The notes beneath the pieces are model-generated. The model was given only the letters and a program-made list of their open reading frames with translations. It made no database searches and was not told the origin of the DNA. A DNA stretch of 64,000 nt, from positions 2,914,001 to 2,978,000 of the forward strand of contig NC_012860.1 of assembly GCF_000026945.1 (NCBI RefSeq), given 5' to 3'. This document shows, one piece after another, positions 30,439 through 40,626 of the stretch. Position numbers and translations under genes: made by a program. Numbering within the stretch: position 1 is the first letter of the stretch; every line of letters begins with the position of its first letter. The stretch comes from Candida dubliniensis CD36. Its lineage: Eukaryota > Ascomycota > Pichiomycetes > Serinales > Debaryomycetaceae.

Positions 30439-32182
30439 ACCAAAAATAAAATTCACTCTTAGCAATTATAAACACAAGCATCTCAACTGACATTCATGCT
30501 TCAATAGGAAGCTATTGTTTTTAGTAAATAAAAAATAAGATATGATACAGCCAGGGCTCATCAAAGAATCATCAATTAATGTTATTTTGACAAGCGGGAA
30601 ACATCACAGTAAGGGTTTGTTTTACAAAACCCTAAAAAAAAAAGTTCAATCAATAGCCTTTCCAAATACGCTGCTTGTCTCACTCAATCTAAAACGTGTT
30701 TTTATCAGCCATAAATGACAATAGTATATACGATATAGTTGGTAATTGTGTCAACTGTTGTTATTATCATCAACATGGCTTAACCCATTATCATACTACT
30801 GAGAAGCTTCTTGCACAAGAGCGTTGGAGCAGATTATACAGTTATTCACAAAATTACCGGACACAAAATAATTAATTAACTTAAAAGAGAAATTTATTGT
30901 CATGATGGTATCAGACATATTTTTCAAGTTTAAGTTATGCAGGTGTTCAACCTATGGAGAGAAAAGCTGGAGTATTAGTTTCTATGAGTTTCTATGTAGC
31001 ACAATTTATTACAAGGTCATTTCCCAAGCATAGTGTAAACTAAGAGTCATCAAAGGAAACAAATGATTGAATGATTAATGACCTAAACAGGTACTTACTT
31101 ACCTGTCATTCAGTAGTTTTTCCATTGACAAGAAAAAATAGAACTCACCGTCAAATTTGATCAATTCTTTTTTTTTTCTTGTCACGGATCTAAAGTTCAA
31201 TTGAAACTTGTCATAAAGCCAAAGTTTTAAAAGAGAAGACTAAAATTAAAATACTATAGTTAAACTATAATTTAGTTGATATTCTAAAAATGTTACTAGA
31301 ATTCCCAGACAATAGACAATAATGTCTATAGTGTCTATAATGTTTTATCTTGAAAAGGGAAAGAATTCCTAGATTATACAATACATTTTTTGGTTTAGGT
31401 ACAATATCACTCGTAAAAGAGTTAAAAAACTGGAACATTGATAAGATGGAAATCCTAAGCTATCTCGTACAACCTAGTAAGACCAAAACAATAACTTTAT
31501 AACCATAGTTAGATGTATTGTGACTTGTTCAAATTTATGTCTGACATTAATTCTTACCTCGATCAAAGGGTAATTGTTGGGCTCGTCACTGCTTCCTTAA
31601 ATAATATTCGGAAATAACACAATCAAATTGATTTACAATAATAATAAAGAGAGAGTTAAAGTTGAAACAATTAATTTAGATTAAAATCTTCAACAAATAA
31701 AGACAAAGACAAAGGAGGGGGAGGCCACAACAACAATAACAATGCTTATTTAAAGCAATCTCTAAACTAAGTAATTAATTGCTTCACCACAAATGGAATT
31801 ATAAGTTTTATCTTTTGATTGACGACAACTCAACTTTATCAATCAGATGATTTAATTTAGATAAAGTAACGGGAAGAGTAGTAGGAGATAAGAGATCTTA
31901 AATGAGTAAATTGCCTGGCATTATGGTTCCTTGCAATTTATGCATTGTTTTGTCATTGGGAATAACAATAATCGAGTAGTAGTAGTAAGGAGAGAGAAAG
32001 AGATAGGAAATATGGATGGGATATGTGTTAAACAGACAGAAACCCAATTGAACAATTTGCACGCAAGTCACGCACTTTTTTTTGGTTTTCCTTCCCGTAA
32101 GTGATTGCTTATTAATAAATCTTCCCACTTTTATACCACAAAGACACTACCTTCTAACAAAATAAGGATGGAAAGAGGAGAC

Positions 32183-32217
32183 ACACACACACACACACTC
32201 ACTCACACACACACACA
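32183..32217 (+). repeat. (CA)n repeat with CTCA interruptions
   Basis: ACACACACAC, then CTCACTCA, then ACACACACAC, about 290 bases upstream of the STP2 ATG and probably in its leader. Confidence 0.85.
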
Positions 32218-32507
32218 ACAACTAAAAGAAAATTTTTTTTCTTCCTCTCCTTCTCCTTCTTCTTTCTTAAAACTTAATTTGTTTTCTTTTAAATCCTTTC
32301 CTAAAATTAATTCTTATTTCTTTCTTTCTTTCCTTTTTCTTTATTTCCACATATTGAAATTATTATTACTTTCCTATAATATCATCAACTGGTTCCTTAT
32401 TATTATTATTATCAACCATACTAACTACTACTACTACCACTTGATTATACTTTATCTGACTTGATCAGACATTATTATTATTCCACTCAAGAACTAAATA
32501 ACAACCC

Positions 32508-34080
32508 ATGACAATATCTACAACAACTAATAACCAACAACAACATCAGAAAGTGGTGAATTCAACTTTTAATCTATATACTTGGTTAAAATCAGTATTT
32601 CAATATTGTATATCATTAATCCTTTCATATGGTTCCAACTGGTTATTAGTGAATAATAACCAACAACACATCAACTACAATAGCAATGACAATGACAATG
32701 ACATCACATCAGTTAAAGTTAAACAGTCTAATGTAAAACCTGAATCAACGAAAATATTCCCTGATTTACAAAAGAGCAATTTCACAACTTATACTGCAGA
32801 AAAACCACTCCATCAAGATATTTTGAAACCAGTAATTTGTTCAACTGGTATTACTAGTAGGATTTTACCTTATACCAATGACAAAGGTGAATTAGAATGG
32901 AAATTTACCGAAGTACAGGGGAAAGAATTGGATGAATTTAAAATACATCCACAACCAACAATTAAACAACAATTATCTCCTGCTGATAGTAATGAAAGCC
33001 TCCCTAAAGACAGTTCAATAACCCCAGCTAGTATAAGTGATTCTCCACTGCATTCTGAAACTGAATCAACAGTTGCAAACGCTAATCAATTATTTAAATG
33101 TCCTGATTGTGATGCAGAATTTAGAGTTCGTGGTTATTTAACAAGACATATGAAGAAACATTCAACGAAAAAAGCTTATACATGTCCATTCCATGATAAA
33201 AGTATTTATGTTGATGAAAATAATATCACTCATAAATGTCATTCTAGTGGAGGGTTTTCTAGAAGGGATACTTATAAGACCCATCTTAAACTGCGTCATT
33301 TTAATTATGAAAAACCAATCAAATCAGCTGAACGTTCTAAAGTTCCTGGACAATGTGCCATGTGTGGAGAGCATTTTAGTAGTGCTGAGATATGGTGTGA
33401 GATTCATGTTGAAGGTGGAGAATGTAAATTTTTACCAATGGGGTTCAAAGGTAAATCAAGAATCAAGAATAGATTGAAGAAACAAATACAAAAGAATAAA
33501 ATGATTGATCCTGAATTGGTTCCATTTGCTAGTAAAGTTTTAGAAGAAGTTGAACAAGAACGACAAAAGAAGAAGAATTATAAAACTCATACTACTACTG
33601 AATCATCAATACATTCTCAAGAGAGTGAAAGTTCAGTAGATTCTACACCATTACCAATGCCAATTTCTGCACCAGTACCGATGTCAGTGCCAATCCCAAC
33701 TTCTCAACACCACCACCATCAACAACAACAACAACAAGCACAGCAACAACATCATCATCAAGTACAACCACAACAACAATCAATTGCTACACCAGCATCG
33801 ATATATTCTTCTTCCTCGTCCTCTGCATCATCATATGAATCCACTCATTCACCATATACTCCACAATCATCTCGTTCACCATTAAGTCATATGTATAATC
33901 CACAACAGCCAGTGTATTTCAATCAAATTGTTCCAACTCATGTACAAGAGTCTCAAAAAAGTCAAGTCAAAGATGATTATGATGATGAATATTGTCTTGA
34001 CGTTGATCAATTGAATAGTACGTTTGTCAATGAAATTGTTGCCAATTATTTACAAATTCATGATTTCCATTCAATGAATC

Positions 34081-34114
<34 letters not shown>

Positions 34115-34166
34115 TCAACCAGGACAACATCAACAACAATATCAACAACCATCTATGTATTTATGA
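32508..34166 (+). CDS. STP2: SPS-pathway amino-acid-responsive transcription factor Stp2
   Basis: The 552-residue protein has an N-terminal hydrophobic/amphipathic segment (FNLYTWLKSVFQYCISLILS, about 22-41), which corresponds to the retention and degron region of Stp1/Stp2 precursors. Then comes a Stp-type zinc-finger block: CPDCDAEFRVRGYLTRHMKKH (198-218), CPFHDKSIY-x-CHSSGGFSRRDTYKTHLKLRH (about 226-264), and CAMCGEHFSSAEIWCEIH. The C-terminal half is Ser/Pro/Gln-rich with polyQ and polyH runs. In yeast, external amino acids activate Ssy1-Ptr3-Ssy5. Ssy5 then cuts the N-terminal region, and the factor enters the nucleus to induce permeases. In C. albicans Stp2 drives amino-acid uptake and ammonia release. 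STP1 is the alternative, but size and context favour STP2. Confidence 0.88.
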
Positions 34167-34450
34167 GTGCTTTTTTTTTTTTTTTGGTTCTGTTATTAAA
34201 GGTTATATTATTTCAAGTGTATTATATTTTCTTTTATTTTAGAGAGAGGGTTAGATTTATTAATTTAGTTTAAATGTTTTTATGAGTTTTGCTTTTTTGT
34301 TTAAAAAATTTTGGTCTTTACAAGTTTGTTATTGTTTTTTTATATGTAATATTACATATACATAGATATACAAATAAACATATATGGATTTAATCAATGT
34401 AAAAGAGAAGAAACATACCGATTAAGATATTGTTTGAATTATTATTTTTG
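34167..34450. other. Convergent intergenic region, STP2 / RMP1
   Basis: Just under 300 bases, AT-rich, with a T-run at 34171-34185. No gene or recognised terminator structure. Confidence 0.55.
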
Positions 34451-35470
34451 TTATCCAAATATATCATCAATAGCTGATTTTTTCTTCTTCTTCTTTTTCT
34501 TAAGGGGTTTCAATGATTTGTCCTTCTTTTTCAATTTCTTATTATCACCAGAACCATTTTTGGTACTACCAAATATATCATCGGTTGTGTTATTAGAAGT
34601 GTCATTAAGTTTCCTTTTTTTTGTATTTGTTAGGGTTGATTCATTACTATTATTGCTGACATTCTTTGTAGAATTGATAGTAGATTGATTAGTGATATTT
34701 GATTGGGATTTTTGGGGATTTATATTTGAATTTTCTTCTTCCTCTAGATTTGATAAGTTATGTTTTGAATTATTAGAATGGGATTTATAAGTTTTGATTT
34801 GTGCATTAGTATCAATCTGATCGAATTTTAGTAGATTTCCCTTCTGTGTATTATTTTCATTTATCCTCTCATTATCATCACCACTAATCGAGCCTTCTTC
34901 TTCTTCTTCATCTTCCTCATTATATGGGATTATTTCACCAAAATCTATTTCATCATCAACACCAACAACATTTTGATTATTAATCATCAAATCTTTACTT
35001 CCACCAACATTACTACTTCCCTGATAATTATTATTAGTAGTAGTAGTGGCAGTATCTTTTTGCATCTTATTCAATACTTTATCTATGCCATGTTTATTTA
35101 CACCTTTTATACCATTAATTATTAAATAAGATATTTTTGATAATGATCCAATTAAACCTAATCCAAGAGTAATATATTGTCCTAATACTAAAATTGAATT
35201 ATAATTCCAATATGATGATTTAATTAATTTTAAAATTTTATTACTAATTTGAATGATTTGTTTGGTTTTATAATCGATTTTATTTTGATTTTTAATAATT
35301 GATAATCGATTAATATCAATTTGAAGTTTAAGGATTTTCCGTAAATTACGAATCATAATATTTAAATATTTAAACCAAATTTGTTGATGATGTTGATTTT
35401 TCGATCGATGATAAAGAAGATATAATATATCATATTCATTAGTTAATTGTTTAAATGTTGATTTATCCAT
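34451..35470 (-). CDS. RMP1: RNase MRP protein subunit Rmp1
   Basis: The 339-residue protein begins with the Rmp1 helical domain: LTNEYDILYLLYHRSKNQHHQQIWFKYLNIMIRNLRKIL, then KSSYWNYNSILVLGQYITLGLGLIGSLSKISYL (to about residue 125), matching the HRNKNQH and WYWQFNGVIALGQFVTLG blocks of the yeast protein. A long Asn/Ser/Glu-rich linker follows, and the end is a Lys run leading to KKSAIDDIFG, which is nearly identical to the yeast C-terminus. Rmp1 is specific to RNase MRP, which cuts pre-rRNA at site A3 and some mRNAs. The protein is longer than the roughly 201-residue yeast form because of the linker. Confidence 0.92.
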   Translation of the reverse strand: MDKSTFKQLTNEYDILYLLYHRSKNQHHQQIWFKYLNIMIRNLRKILKLQIDINRLSIIKNQNKIDYKTKQIIQISNKILKLIKSSYWNYNSILVLGQYITLGLGLIGSLSKISYLIINGIKGVNKHGIDKVLNKMQKDTATTTTNNNYQGSSNVGGSKDLMINNQNVVGVDDEIDFGEIIPYNEEDEEEEEGSISGDDNERINENNTQKGNLLKFDQIDTNAQIKTYKSHSNNSKHNLSNLEEEENSNINPQKSQSNITNQSTINSTKNVSNNSNESTLTNTKKRKLNDTSNNTTDDIFGSTKNGSGDNKKLKKKDKSLKPLKKKKKKKKSAIDDIFG

Positions 35471-35698
35471 TAGTAAAGAGGGGGGAGGTGTTGTGTGTTA
35501 GACTGGTAGGTATGAATTATATATCGATTGATTGATTGATTGATAGAAATTGAAGAGCATCAATGGAAAAAAAAATTAAAAAAAAAAAAAAAAAAATATT
35601 TTTCAATTCATCATCTAAATCCAATCCATCTCTTCATCTTGAAATACCTTTAAATATTCAACCCCACCATATATTAAAGGGTAGAAACTATACATACA
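35471..35698. promoter_or_regulatory. Divergent promoter, RMP1 / ACL4
   Basis: A 228-base gap with a GATT repeat (near 35526) and an A-run (about 35567-35596). Both neighbours act in ribosome production, so co-regulation is plausible. No specific site was recognised. Confidence 0.45.
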
Positions 35699-36847
35699 AT
35701 GTCAGATGAAATAATATCTCAAGCAAGAGCATATTTAGAAACTTCACAACCAGAAAAAGCATTAGATTTATTATATCCTTATATTGAATCACAAATTGAT
35801 TCCGTACCTTATTTATCAATTTTAGGAGAAACTTATTTAGAAAATAATGAATTAGAAAAAGCTTATCAAATATTAATTCGTGGATGTGAATTAGATCCTG
35901 AAGCTAATCAAGGATTTGAAAAATTTTTATATTTAGGACAAATTATTGGTGGACAAGATGGTATAAATTATATTAATATTGCCATTAATAAATTACAATC
36001 TTTATTAAGTGAAGATGAAGATTTAAATAAGAAATCATTTTTCATTAATAAATTAAATCTGGCAATTTTCGCTGAAATTGAAATTTGGATGACAGATTTA
36101 TGTATGGAATCAGAAGCAGAATTAAAATGTAATGAATTAATTGATTATTCATTACAATTAGATAATACAAATCCCGAAGCTTTTTCATTATTATCATCAA
36201 TTAGAATTTCTCAACAACGGAATCAAGAAGCAATTGAAGCATTATTAAAATCTTGGGAATTATTTAAATTGAAAAAAACCAAATTAGAAGAAATGGCAAA
36301 CACCACTAAACCAGATCAATCACAACCACAATCACTGGAAGTTAATGATTCATTTGAAATTGGTATGGAATATGTTGAATTGATTCAACCATTAATTACA
36401 TTATCAAGATATGCTATTGAATTAGAACAATATGATTTAGCTATACAAATCAGTAATAATGTTCAAGATATTAATGAAAATATATTGGATAGTTATTATA
36501 TTGAAAGTTTAGCCAATATTTTAAAATCGAAAAAAATTTTACAACCAAATAATGATAATTATAAAGATATTGAATTATCAAAATTATTAAATGAATCAAA
36601 TGATGAAATAAATTTGATTTTACAAGATATTAAATTTAGTTTAACTATGGCTTATAAAATTATTAATAGTGATATTGGTGAAGAATTTGATCAAGGATTA
36701 ATTGAACAAATTAATCAATTATTACAAGAATTAGGTGGCCCTATAATGAGTGAATTAATGCCATCAAGAAGACGTGGGAATGAAAATAATGATGATGATG
36801 ATGAAGAAGAAGATTGGGAAGATGAAATTGTTTCTGATGATGAATAA
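35699..36847 (+). CDS. ACL4: Ribosomal protein Rpl4 chaperone Acl4 (TPR protein)
   Basis: The 382-residue protein is built of TPR-like helix pairs (ISQARAYLETSQPEKALDLLYPYIES; YLSILGETYLENNELEKAYQILIRGCELDP; and further pairs at about 145-190 and 225-260) and ends with a strongly acidic tail (DDDDEEEDWEDEIVSDDE). This layout and the yeast length (387) fit Acl4, which captures nascent Rpl4 and escorts it to the pre-60S particle. CTG at codon 121 should be read as Ser. The divergent neighbour RMP1 also serves rRNA processing. Confidence 0.87.
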   Translation: MSDEIISQARAYLETSQPEKALDLLYPYIESQIDSVPYLSILGETYLENNELEKAYQILIRGCELDPEANQGFEKFLYLGQIIGGQDGINYINIAINKLQSLLSEDEDLNKKSFFINKLNLAIFAEIEIWMTDLCMESEAELKCNELIDYSLQLDNTNPEAFSLLSSIRISQQRNQEAIEALLKSWELFKLKKTKLEEMANTTKPDQSQPQSLEVNDSFEIGMEYVELIQPLITLSRYAIELEQYDLAIQISNNVQDINENILDSYYIESLANILKSKKILQPNNDNYKDIELSKLLNESNDEINLILQDIKFSLTMAYKIINSDIGEEFDQGLIEQINQLLQELGGPIMSELMPSRRRGNENNDDDDEEEDWEDEIVSDDE

Positions 36848-37164
36848 AGTAAGGATTGAATGGGGTAATATAGTTTATATAAGTTCTTTTTTTTTATCTC
36901 TCTTATTATAGACAATTGAACATTTAGGTTTGAGTTAATTGATATTTAAAATTTTATAAGAGTGATTATCATGTAAATCAAAGCTTAAGAATCAATTGGA
37001 GGAGGTGTCTTTGTGATGATGATGATGTATTTAATTGATGATTCCATTTCTGGGAAGACCATTGAAAAAAAAAAAGGACAAATAAAAGAAAAAAAAAATT
37101 CTCCCACCAAAATCAATTTGAGGAACCATTCTTGTTTAACAACAATAACAACTAATCATATTCA
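36848..37164. other. Intergenic region, ACL4 / BUD13
   Basis: About 317 bases between two plus-strand genes; A-runs near 37063-37075 and 37085-37099. Nothing else seen. Confidence 0.5.
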
Positions 37165-37980
37165 ATGTCAAGGGCAGATTATTTATCTAAATATTTGAAT
37201 AATGAATCATCTGATAAACCCAAAAAGAAAAAGCATAAGAAGAGCTTAGCTTCTACAACAACAACATCGATGAATATTGTTGTTGAAACTCCTAAACCAT
37301 TAGGTGTACCATCTATTGATAACAATGAAGAATATAATGATGAAACAAATATACACACACAAGACAATGAAGATCAACATGATGAATATGCTCCAGTGAA
37401 ACTAAAAACTAATCAAAAATCAAATAAAGGTTTCAAACGAATAGATAATGGAGAAGTAATAACTACAAATAATACACCTACTACAGCTCCTTCTTCTTTG
37501 GTAATAAAACCTAATCAAGAAACTATATACCGTGATTCATCGGGGCGTATAATAAATGATATCAAACAACGACAAGAAGATTTAAAACAACAAAAATTAC
37601 ATGAAGAACAATTGAAACAATTTACTGAAATTAAAACATCTAAACAAGATCAAATTATTCAAGAACAAGAAATATTTAAACCCGAACCCAACCTCAATAA
37701 TAATTATAATAATATTGATCAATTTGAAGATCCTATGACATCATTTATTAAAGATCCTACCAAAAAAGAATTTGAAGATGTTGTTAAATCAAAATTTGTT
37801 TATAATAAAGGCATTAATATACCTAATCGATTTAATATTCCTGCTGGGTATTTTTGGGATGGAATTGATCGTAGTAATGGATTTGAACAAATGTATCTTC
37901 GTAAACAAACTGAATATAATTATGATAAAATTGATTCAAAAATTAATGAAACTTATGAAATTGATATTGGTGATGATTGA
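37165..37980 (+). CDS. BUD13: Pre-mRNA splicing factor Bud13/Cwc26 (RES complex)
   Basis: The 271-residue protein starts with MSRADYLSKYLNN and a Lys-rich stretch (KPKKKKHKKS). It carries the signature IYRDSSGRIINDIKQRQEDLKQQK (about 120-145) and ends with RFNIPAGYFWDGIDRSNGFEQMYLRKQTEYNYDK, the Bud13 C-terminal block. Bud13 binds Snu17 and Pml1 in the RES complex, which aids splicing and retention of unspliced RNA in the nucleus. The middle is Asn/Thr-rich and divergent. All diagnostic segments are present. Confidence 0.93.
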   Translation: MSRADYLSKYLNNESSDKPKKKKHKKSLASTTTTSMNIVVETPKPLGVPSIDNNEEYNDETNIHTQDNEDQHDEYAPVKLKTNQKSNKGFKRIDNGEVITTNNTPTTAPSSLVIKPNQETIYRDSSGRIINDIKQRQEDLKQQKLHEEQLKQFTEIKTSKQDQIIQEQEIFKPEPNLNNNYNNIDQFEDPMTSFIKDPTKKEFEDVVKSKFVYNKGINIPNRFNIPAGYFWDGIDRSNGFEQMYLRKQTEYNYDKIDSKINETYEIDIGDD

Positions 37981-38213
37981 AAGAGGAACTAGTAAAAGAG
38001 ATTAATAGCTAGATGATAGAGGAGAAGATAGTTAATGTTGTAGTTAGTATGTATATATATATGTGTGTGTGTGTGGTATAGATATCATCTTGTATAAAAT
38101 GTTGTAAGATGGTTGATTTAGCACAAAAAAAAAATGAATAATCACCACAATTTAAAACACTCCTGATCTGAACTTACCTTTTCCGCTATTACAACCAAAT
38201 GGTGATTTAAATA

Positions 38214-40271
38214 ATGTCAAGCGTTAGAGAGATTCCTGGTTATTATTATGATGAAGAAAGAAGACGATATTTTAAAATAGTTAATGGAGCAATACCGTCC
38301 AATAGCTCCTCCTCCTCCTCCTCGTCATCATCACAATCAGTATCGAAATATCATAATAATTCAATCCAAGCAAAGCAACGATATACAAATCATTTAGCTA
38401 AAACTACTGCTTCAACCAATAAACAAACTAAACCGAATAAAATCTTGAAGATTCCTAAAATTATCATTAAAAATCCTAATTTATCATCACAACAATTACA
38501 ATATTTACAAAATTTGAAAATCAAATTTGCTAATATCAATAATGAATTTAGTTATACACCAATTGGATTAATAAATTTCAAAACTGGGACAACAACAATT
38601 AAATCTCGAAATAATTTAATTAATCGAATATCAAGTATACCACCAAAATATATTCCAACATTAGTTCCCCGTGGTTATGTAATTGATAAATTTAAACAAT
38701 ATTTGATTATTTCAAGATTAGGTTTACGACAAACTATTCACTGTAATAATGGTAATATTTATGATTATTATCCTCGTTCTATAGTGATACAATCTCCTTT
38801 AATAGGGAAAATAATTGAAATCCCTATGAATTGGCAATTTTATCATCAATCTAATGGACAAATTGATAAATATGACTCAATTGATAAATTTTATCATGAT
38901 TGTGGTATTGATGGATTTGATAATACGATTATATCAGGCGGGGATATTAACAATAATAATAATAATAATAATACTAGTAGTAGTAATAGTAATAGTATAT
39001 TTTTATTATCAATTATGAAACATAGCATTCAAGGTAATATTAATTTTATTTTACGATTTAATGTAATAAAATCGTTAAATAATAATAGTACTACTACTAC
39101 TACTACTACTATTAAAGAAGAAGAATTGAGTTTCCATGATTATACTTGTCAATTAATGGAATTTTTATATGATAATATCTTGAAACAAAATTTAAATAAA
39201 TCTTTAAAGAAACAATTATTTAATGCATTAGGAATTCCATTATGTTATTTCACTAAAGATATGCCTAATTATACTATTCAACAAATAAATCAAATTTTAA
39301 ACACCAATTCATCTTTAAACCGGAATAAAAATTTGTCTAAAAAAATTAACGAATTCATTTATCAACAAGAAAATAATCCACCAACTATTTTATATCGATT
39401 TAAACAATATTCTAATACTAAAGGATATAGAATAGTAAATTATCAAACTTTTCAAAATTTCATTTATTTAACTATATCAAATGGAATTATAATTAAATTT
39501 AAATGGTCAAATTATCAATTTTCAAATTTCCAATTAGTTGATATAAAAATTGATAATTCTTTACAAGAAGGTCAATTATTAATTGTTCATGAAGAACGAG
39601 AACAACAACAACAACAACAACAAGAAGAAGAAGAAGAAGATGTGAATCCATTTTATATACTTAGAACTGGTTGTAAATTAATAACCATCAAGAAGAAAAA
39701 GAAAAATACAACAACTCCCATGATTCCATCTTCTTCAATAAATGGTAATAAAGGCAATAATGATTGGGAATGTAAACGAATATTAAAAAATTATAAAATT
39801 ATTAAAAAAATCTTGATGACTCAAACAAATCAATTGATAATAATATTATTTGATTCAATAATATCAATAAATTTTCAAAACATCAATTCTTTATCATCAT
39901 TATCACCAATATTAGTATGTGATTATTTTAATGATAATGATATTTATCAACAATTTGAATTAATTGATAACTTAAATAACAATGATGATAAAATCGATTA
40001 TTTGATTTTTAATATTGATAAAAATTATAATCAATTTAAATTAATTGAATTAAATAATTCAATTGATAATGATAAATTTAATCATATAATAATTCTGATT
40101 CCATTTCAATTTCAAAAATGTGGATATTTGAAAAATTTCAAATTAATGAAAATAATTCCATTAAAGGAAGAAAGTAATGATAAACTTGGTGATAATCAAT
40201 TAATGATGATTGGATTTAATTTTTTGAATCATTTTGAAATGACAACTATTTTTGAAACATTTCAATTATAA
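38214..40271 (+). CDS. DCAF4/WDR21-like protein, divergent
   Basis: The 685-residue protein begins IPGYYYDEERRRYFKI (about 7-22), which closely resembles the N-terminal PGFYYD-x-RYFKI signature of DCAF4-type proteins, substrate receptors of CUL4-DDB1 ligases. A Ser run follows, then KQRYTNHLAKTT and a long Asn/Ile/Lys-rich region with alternating hydrophobic strands (IIIKFKWSNYQFSNFQLVDIKI; KIIKKILMTQTNQLIIILFDSIISI) that may form a degenerate beta-propeller. The link rests on the N-terminal motif only. The homopolymeric Ser, Asn, Thr, Gln and Glu inserts are typical of this genome. Confidence 0.6.
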   Translation: MSSVREIPGYYYDEERRRYFKIVNGAIPSNSSSSSSSSSSQSVSKYHNNSIQAKQRYTNHLAKTTASTNKQTKPNKILKIPKIIIKNPNLSSQQLQYLQNLKIKFANINNEFSYTPIGLINFKTGTTTIKSRNNLINRISSIPPKYIPTLVPRGYVIDKFKQYLIISRLGLRQTIHCNNGNIYDYYPRSIVIQSPLIGKIIEIPMNWQFYHQSNGQIDKYDSIDKFYHDCGIDGFDNTIISGGDINNNNNNNNTSSSNSNSIFLLSIMKHSIQGNINFILRFNVIKSLNNNSTTTTTTTIKEEELSFHDYTCQLMEFLYDNILKQNLNKSLKKQLFNALGIPLCYFTKDMPNYTIQQINQILNTNSSLNRNKNLSKKINEFIYQQENNPPTILYRFKQYSNTKGYRIVNYQTFQNFIYLTISNGIIIKFKWSNYQFSNFQLVDIKIDNSLQEGQLLIVHEEREQQQQQQQEEEEEDVNPFYILRTGCKLITIKKKKKNTTTPMIPSSSINGNKGNNDWECKRILKNYKIIKKILMTQTNQLIIILFDSIISINFQNINSLSSLSPILVCDYFNDNDIYQQFELIDNLNNNDDKIDYLIFNIDKNYNQFKLIELNNSIDNDKFNHIIILIPFQFQKCGYLKNFKLMKIIPLKEESNDKLGDNQLMMIGFNFLNHFEMTTIFETFQL

Positions 40272-40626
40272 TAATCATCAAATGAAATAGAGAGAGAGAG
40301 AGATAGAGATAGAGAGATAGAGAAAGTTATAAAGAATGATAATCCTAATAATGCTAATGCGATAACAACAAGAAAGAATATATATATATATATATATATA
40401 AAGTATTTATACTTTTGTTTGTTTTATTTCGGTTTTTTTTGTTTTTGAATATTTCTAAATTGTAAATTCTTTTATATAAATAATGCAAACAGGCCCACTC
40501 AAATAGATTCACACAGATTCACACTTTTGGATAGTTTAATAACAAGTTGAAAACTGGATGGATAGATGGTGGTCGTAGTTACAATAATAATAAGAATAAT
40601 AATAATCTCTCTCTCTATTTCTATAT
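40272..40626. other. Convergent intergenic region with GA and TA repeats
   Basis: It holds AGAGAGAGAG (40290-40300), GATAGA repeats, a (TA)n run at 40379-40400 and a CTCTCTCT run near 40610. No gene. Confidence 0.65.

Larger units (their letters stand above)
29832..32507. other. 2.7-kb divergent intergenic region, SPE4 / STP2
   Basis: No protein-like open frame. The middle (30000-31800) is less repetitive than the other gaps and contains a 15-bp inverted repeat (30239/30424) and several short self-complementary stretches. The STP2-proximal part has CA repeats (32183-32217) and pyrimidine-rich sequence that probably belongs to a long STP2 leader. No tRNA or LTR recognised. Confidence 0.55.

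Noticed and set aside
32419..32425. TACTAAC in the STP2 leader as a 5' UTR intron
   Set aside because: It is embedded in ACTA repeats and I see no good GTATGT donor at a normal distance.
29832..32507. Solo LTR in the SPE4-STP2 gap
   Set aside because: I looked for TG...CA ends with flanking duplications and found none that I could support.
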